This document shows positions 15,132 through 18,399 of a DNA stretch of 18,399 bases, piece after piece; positions within the stretch are counted from its first letter, which is position 1; every line of letters starts with the position of its first letter. Made by a program: the position numbers and the translations under genes. The notes beneath the pieces are model-generated. The model was not told the DNA's origin, did not search any database, and saw only the letters and a program-made list of their open reading frames with translations. Source of the stretch: Bacteroides sp. UBA1317 (GTDB lineage Bacteria > Bacteroidota > Bacteroidia > Bacteroidales > Bacteroidaceae). The DNA lies in the NCBI GenBank assembly GCA_002307035.1, contig DBTL01000108.1, positions 1 through 18,399 of the forward strand, written 5' to 3'.

Positions 15132-16583
15132 ATGACTAAAATGACTAAATCAACTGTAACGACACTACTATTAGCAGCATTCGCATCTGTTTTTGCAAAA
15201 GCACAATCAACGAAAGAACTAACATACACTATCAGAACCGGTCTTACCAATTCCTCCGGTTCACATGCTCCGTTATGGCTTTCAGCCAATAAGCAAGGTC
15301 TCAGCTCCATTTCTAAAGATAATGGATATCTTTTGGCAGGACTTTTCCTTCCCATGGACAGTGCAAAATCATTTTCCTATGCTTTCGGTCTTGAACTAGC
15401 TACCGCTTACAACTTTACCTCTTCATTTATCGTACAGCAGGCTTATGCCGATTTCAACTATCGTCGCATCACATTAAGCATTGGTAGCAAAGAGCGCCAG
15501 CCTGAGTTTGTGAATCCGACACTCTCTAGTGGTGGACTGACTCTATCGGGTAATGCTCGTCCCATTCCGCAGGTATGGGTTGGCTTGGCAGACTATCTCC
15601 CTGTTCCTCATACCCACGAATGGTTGGCTATCCGTGGTCACATCGCTTACGGGCGTTTTACTGATGATAACTGGCAGAAGGATTTTGCAACACCCCGGGC
15701 CAAACGCACCCGAGAGGTACTGTATCATTCCAAAGCTTTCTATTTTAAGGTCGGCAACAGACAGAAATTTCCGGTTGTTTTTGAAGGAGGAATTCAGATG
15801 GAAACACAATTTGGTGGCAAACAATACGTAGATGGGATAAAAACTAATTTACCTTCTAAATTGAAGAATTACTTCAAAGTAATTGTCCCTTCGGCCGGTG
15901 GCAAAGAATCTCCTGTCAGTGATCAGGAAAATATTGAAGGAAATATTGTAGGTAGTTGGCATGCTTCCCTTTCCTATTATACGGGAGATTGGAAACTTCG
16001 TGCTTATTATGAACACTATTTTGAAGACCACTCCATGTTGGCATTTAGTTATCCATGGGTCGACGGTTTATATGCTTTTGAACTAACCTTTCCTAAAAAT
16101 CCTGTTGTGAGTCAATTTGTGTATGAATTCATGGGCAGTCGCGACCAAACTTCTCCCAAGTCCGGTAGGCCAATAACAAGTAGTTTTGATAACTATTACA
16201 ACCATGGTATCTACAGCGGTTGGCAACATTGGGGTATGGGACTTGGCAATCCATTGCTTACCTCTCCTATTTACAATACTGACGGACAAATCCAATTCCA
16301 GAACAACAGAGTTTTAGTCAATCATTTCGGCATAACAGGTAATCCTACCTCTGAACTCAGTTACCGCATGATGCTCTCACTCACTCGTAATTGGGGTACG
16401 TATGAACAGCCTTACGAGAAGATGAAGACGCAGACCTATACTCTGGCCGAGTTGACGTATGCTCCTGCAAAATTGAACGGATGGAGTTTTACCGCTTCTT
16501 ATGCCACTGACCATGGTTCAGTAATTGGCAACAACAATGGAGGAATGTTTGTGATACGAAAATCAGGATTACTTAGTAAGTAG
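15132..16583 (+). CDS. Capsule assembly Wzi family outer-membrane protein
   Basis: The 483-residue protein has a signal peptide (TVTTLLLAAFASVFAKA, cleavage before Gln25) and a mature chain of repeated aromatic beta strands, as in the Wzi family of 18-stranded outer-membrane barrels that hold capsular polysaccharide on the surface. Family features include the N-terminal TGLTNSSGSHAPLWLSANKQGLSS, the strand-turn SFIVQQAYADFNYRRITLSIGSKERQPEF, YYEHYFEDHSMLAF in the middle and a C-terminal strand ending in IRKSGLLSK. Length fits Bacteroides members. Start could be the ATG at 15132 or 15141. Its neighbours (GDP-fucose synthesis, polyprenyl-phosphate transferase) support a surface polysaccharide role. 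Its last 11 bases overlap the end of the convergent transferase gene. Confidence 0.88.
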   Translation: MTKMTKSTVTTLLLAAFASVFAKAQSTKELTYTIRTGLTNSSGSHAPLWLSANKQGLSSISKDNGYLLAGLFLPMDSAKSFSYAFGLELATAYNFTSSFIVQQAYADFNYRRITLSIGSKERQPEFVNPTLSSGGLTLSGNARPIPQVWVGLADYLPVPHTHEWLAIRGHIAYGRFTDDNWQKDFATPRAKRTREVLYHSKAFYFKVGNRQKFPVVFEGGIQMETQFGGKQYVDGIKTNLPSKLKNYFKVIVPSAGGKESPVSDQENIEGNIVGSWHASLSYYTGDWKLRAYYEHYFEDHSMLAFSYPWVDGLYAFELTFPKNPVVSQFVYEFMGSRDQTSPKSGRPITSSFDNYYNHGIYSGWQHWGMGLGNPLLTSPIYNTDGQIQFQNNRVLVNHFGITGNPTSELSYRMMLSLTRNWGTYEQPYEKMKTQTYTLAELTYAPAKLNGWSFTASYATDHGSVIGNNNGGMFVIRKSGLLSK

Positions 16584-17526
16584 CCTTATGTAATGTATAA
16601 TATCTTCTCATAAACCACACATATACTCCGCTTAGTAGTAGCAATACCACCAATAAATACGCATACCCATACGGCCTCCATATCAGAAAGCCGAGAGTGA
16701 CTGTCGCTTGTACCGCCATATATATTGAAGAAACAATCACGTGAGGAATCTTCAATTCATTAGCCATCAACTGATACAAATGTTTCCGATGCGGCAAGCT
16801 GATGTTTTCGTGTAACATCAAGCGGTGAATCACCGTCAATACTGTATCTGTGCCATACACAGCCAACAGTACAATATAGCTAAAATTTTCCGTAGCAATG
16901 ATCAGTCGGCCGATGAGAAACAGTATAATAAATGCGATGCTCACAGACCCTACATCGCCCGCAAAGCAGATTGCCTGTTTGCGGAAGTTGAAAAAGTTGA
17001 ATACGAGTACCGCTGCCATCACTGCGTAGATCAAGTCCGGTTCCACAAACGGCACGATAGCCACATTGATGTATGCCAAGGCGATGAGCACCACCAGTGA
17101 GTAACCACCCGTAATGCCATTGATACCATCCATAAAGTTATATGCATTAATGATAGCCGTGCATAGAATAAGAGCCACTACGATTGTCCACCACGGAAGA
17201 GAGAACAACCCCCATTCGTAAAACATCATCGCCATTGCCGCAAAGTGAAACAACACCCTTAGCCTTCGTGAAGCAGAGCAAACATCATCCATAAAGCTGA
17301 TAGCTGTGATCAGTGTCAGTCCGAAGATAAACCACGGATATTCCCAATCATTCGTCGCGAAGTAAGTCAACGCTCCAAAATAGAAGATGATCCCCCCACC
17401 CCGTAAAGTGATAAGAGAGTGCGAACTACGTTCATTCGGTTTATCGATGATATTAAATCTGTCGGCTACCTTGAAATAAAAAAGTTCCGCTACTAATAGC
17501 AGAACAAATACGATTATATAATACAT
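16573..17526 (-). CDS. WecA/MraY-type polyprenyl-phosphate sugar-1-phosphate transferase
   Basis: This is a 317-residue integral membrane protein with about ten hydrophobic segments. Family motifs of UDP-sugar:undecaprenyl-phosphate sugar-1-phosphate transferases are all present: NERSSHS (31-37) and RGGG (42-45), the Mg-binding DD (80-81), NAYNFMDGINGITGG (127-141), FAGDVGS (188-194) and HRKH (246-249). It initiates glycan synthesis on the lipid carrier; many Bacteroides capsule loci end with such a gene (WbpL/WcfS-like). The sugar transferred is not predictable, with HexNAc-1-P likely. Start is the ATG at 17524-17526; the ribosome site is weak. It lies 9 nt after the remnant HEPN frame and probably shares its transcript. 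The 3' end overlaps wzi by 11 bases. Confidence 0.93.
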   Translation of the reverse strand: MYYIIVFVLLLVAELFYFKVADRFNIIDKPNERSSHSLITLRGGGIIFYFGALTYFATNDWEYPWFIFGLTLITAISFMDDVCSASRRLRVLFHFAAMAMMFYEWGLFSLPWWTIVVALILCTAIINAYNFMDGINGITGGYSLVVLIALAYINVAIVPFVEPDLIYAVMAAVLVFNFFNFRKQAICFAGDVGSVSIAFIILFLIGRLIIATENFSYIVLLAVYGTDTVLTVIHRLMLHENISLPHRKHLYQLMANELKIPHVIVSSIYMAVQATVTLGFLIWRPYGYAYLLVVLLLLSGVYVWFMRRYYTLHKATY

Positions 17527-17535
17527 TGTAAATAT

Positions 17536-17601
17536 TCATTTTTTCTCTTCAAACGAACGGATTTTGCTTAGCATTGGGATCAAAAGCTCTTTGTCAAACA
17601 T
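17536..17601 (-). pseudogene. HEPN toxin gene remnant (N-terminus only)
   Basis: An ATG at 17599-17601, overlapping the MNT stop by 8 nt (ATGTTTGA), opens a frame of 21 codons starting MFDKELLIPMLSKI and ending RSFEEKK-stop. The position directly after an MNT nucleotidyltransferase, the overlap, and the M[FY]DKEL start are what is expected of a HEPN-family RNase toxin, which is normally over 100 residues and carries an RX4-6H motif. The rest, including any active site, is missing: the WecA-like gene starts 9 nt after the stop. I infer a truncation by deletion or recombination. The 14-residue match is short, so confidence is moderate. Confidence 0.5.
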
Positions 17602-17887
17602 ACAATCCTTCTTTTTCAATTCTTACCCGAAGTGCAGAATCCATTTTATCTCTCAGGCGAATTATATCTATTTTGCAATTAAATAGTTTTTGCAAATCTT
17701 CTTTTATGTGAACCAGCTTAAACATACTAGGAGTATCAATCTCTAGACACACATCCACATCGCTGTCTTCTCTCTGTTCTCCACGAGCTACAGAGCCAAA
17801 CACACCTAACCTTCTAATGCCATATTTACCGGCATTTGTTTCTTTAAAATGTTTTAGCAGTTCTAAGCATTCATCTGTAGATTTCAT
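17594..17887 (-). CDS. MNT-domain nucleotidyltransferase (MntA-like antitoxin)
   Basis: The 97-residue protein has the minimal nucleotidyltransferase signature GSX10DXD: Gly31-Ser32, then Asp43 and Asp45 (DSDVDV), and a third acidic residue Asp74 in CKIDII. In MNT/HEPN pairs such proteins neutralise the HEPN ribonuclease, in known cases by adding AMP to it, and all catalytic acids are present here. Length is typical of the family. It starts 2 nt after the truncated Xre gene and is followed by only the first codons of a HEPN-like frame, so it appears to be an antitoxin without its toxin. It could still act on an unlinked target. Confidence 0.88.
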   Translation of the reverse strand: MKSTDECLELLKHFKETNAGKYGIRRLGVFGSVARGEQREDSDVDVCLEIDTPSMFKLVHIKEDLQKLFNCKIDIIRLRDKMDSALRVRIEKEGLYV

Positions 17888-17889
17888 AA

Positions 17890-18165
17890 TTAAAATAATA
17901 TTTCATTATTGCATCTTGACTTATGCAAATATTGGGCCGACACATTTACTCTTTCAGCCAACTCCTTTTGAGTTATTGACTGGCGTCTTAATTCACGAAG
18001 TATCTTTATTGCTATATTTGCCGATTTATCCAACCAAGCTTCATTCTTTTCTCTCCATTCTGCTTTTGCCTGCCATCCCGAAGTCTTATCGGAAATCAAA
18101 GCATCCAATTTCTCTTTTGTTTTCATGTGCAACTTTAGAAGGCATCTGTTGATATTCCGTTTCAT
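17890..18165 (-). pseudogene. Xre-family antitoxin, truncated in the HTH domain
   Basis: The frame encodes 91 residues from the ATG at 18165, which overlaps the toxin stop as ATGA, or 78 residues from the ATG at 18126 (MKTKEKLDALISDKTSGW), where conserved sequence begins. The pattern (GWQAKAEWREKNEAWLDKSANIAIKILRELR, then ITQKELAERVNVSAQYLHK) is that of Bacteroides Xre/HigA-like antitoxins, usually about 120 residues or more. Here the HTH breaks off after VSAQYLHK, and SRCNNEILF-stop replaces the expected IVKGxENLTLETI helices. No continuation is found in other frames, so it is a deletion or junction rather than a simple frameshift. DNA binding is probably lost or weakened. Confidence 0.75.
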
Positions 18166-18399
18166 ACTTTTAAGGACTCTGGATTGCGTCTACAGTCCCA
18201 AACCGTTACAATAAGCACTTTATCGTCTGCCACGAAATAAATCAATTTATATTTGTGTTCAACAACTATAGCGCGAAAGTCTTTAGCCGATAAGCCACTT
18301 AAAGAAGGTTCCAATTTTCCGGATTCAGGAAAAGTTTCTAAAATAGCAGACGCATCTAATAATTTATTATAAAGTGTAAGCGTCCAATTACTATATCTA
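18162..18399 (-). CDS. RelE/ParE (HigB-like) toxin, partial at window edge
   Basis: Translating the minus strand from the right edge gives 78 residues that end at the TGA at 18162-18164. The frame lacks its start codon because the gene runs out of the window. The C-terminal part (LSGLSAKDFRAIVVEHKYK, LIYFVADDKVLIVTVWD, then CRRNPESLKV) matches RelE/ParE-superfamily toxins, with conserved YKLIY and VWDxRxNPxxL. It precedes the antitoxin with a 4-nt ATGA overlap, the toxin-first order of HigBA-like modules. RelE-type members cleave mRNA at the ribosome and ParE-type ones poison gyrase; which applies is not decided here. Confidence 0.85.
   Translation of the reverse strand, partial: RYSNWTLTLYNKLLDASAILETFPESGKLEPSLSGLSAKDFRAIVVEHKYKLIYFVADDKVLIVTVWDCRRNPESLKV

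Noticed and set aside
17817..18152. 111-codon plus-strand frame at the right end
   Set aside because: Antisense to the MNT and Xre antitoxin genes, which have clear family motifs.

Overview
The window looks like a chromosomal segment of a Bacteroidales bacterium, most likely Bacteroides. The basis is gene content (serine palmitoyltransferase for sphingolipids, GDP-fucose synthesis, Wzi-type capsule protein, lipoprotein with acidic residues right after the lipobox Cys), AT-rich intergenic DNA, weak Shine-Dalgarno sequences, and repeated occurrence of the Bacteroides -7 promoter motif TAnnTTTG, in a few cases with TTG/TTTG about 20 nt upstream.

Layout. 1-236: end of a 4Fe-4S polyferredoxin. 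555-3077 (+): a patatin-like lipase and a cytoplasmic GH13 alpha-glucan hydrolase, 27 nt apart. 3102-4205 (-): a two-gene unit of an outer-membrane beta-barrel protein and a probable surface lipoprotein. 4466-7659 (-): a unit DUF2461 protein, YhcH/EbgC-like cupin, glycogen branching enzyme GlgB. 7983-8216 (+): a small acidic protein with its own promoter. 8366-11236 (-): aspartyl-tRNA synthetase AspS and a diacylglycerol/sphingoid-type lipid kinase. 11491-12678 (+): serine palmitoyltransferase, divergent from the lipid kinase and closed by a strong terminator. 12781-14940 (-): gmd-fcl, making GDP-L-fucose, from a promoter that matches the Bacteroides consensus. 15132-16583 (+): Wzi-family outer-membrane protein. 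16573-17526 (-): WecA-like polyprenyl-phosphate sugar-phosphate transferase, convergent with and overlapping wzi. 17536-18399 (-): broken toxin-antitoxin genes.

Together the left part deals with storage glucan (branching enzyme plus an intracellular GH13 enzyme) and envelope proteins. The middle couples an essential tRNA synthetase with lipid kinase and the committed enzyme of sphingolipid synthesis. The right part supplies an activated sugar (GDP-fucose), a lipid-carrier priming or initiating transferase and a capsule-attachment type porin, that is, surface polysaccharide functions.

The most unusual signal is at the right end: a RelE/ParE-type toxin (partial at the window edge) is followed, with an ATGA overlap, by an Xre antitoxin whose helix-turn-helix domain is cut short. 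Two bases later comes an MNT nucleotidyltransferase (MntA-like antitoxin), whose expected HEPN toxin survives only as about 14 recognisable N-terminal residues in a 21-codon reading frame before the WecA-like gene begins. It reads as an eroded toxin-antitoxin boundary of a polysaccharide locus. I see no tRNA, rRNA, CRISPR array or complete insertion sequence. I did not find a clearly new multi-gene system; the candidates worth following are listed as findings.
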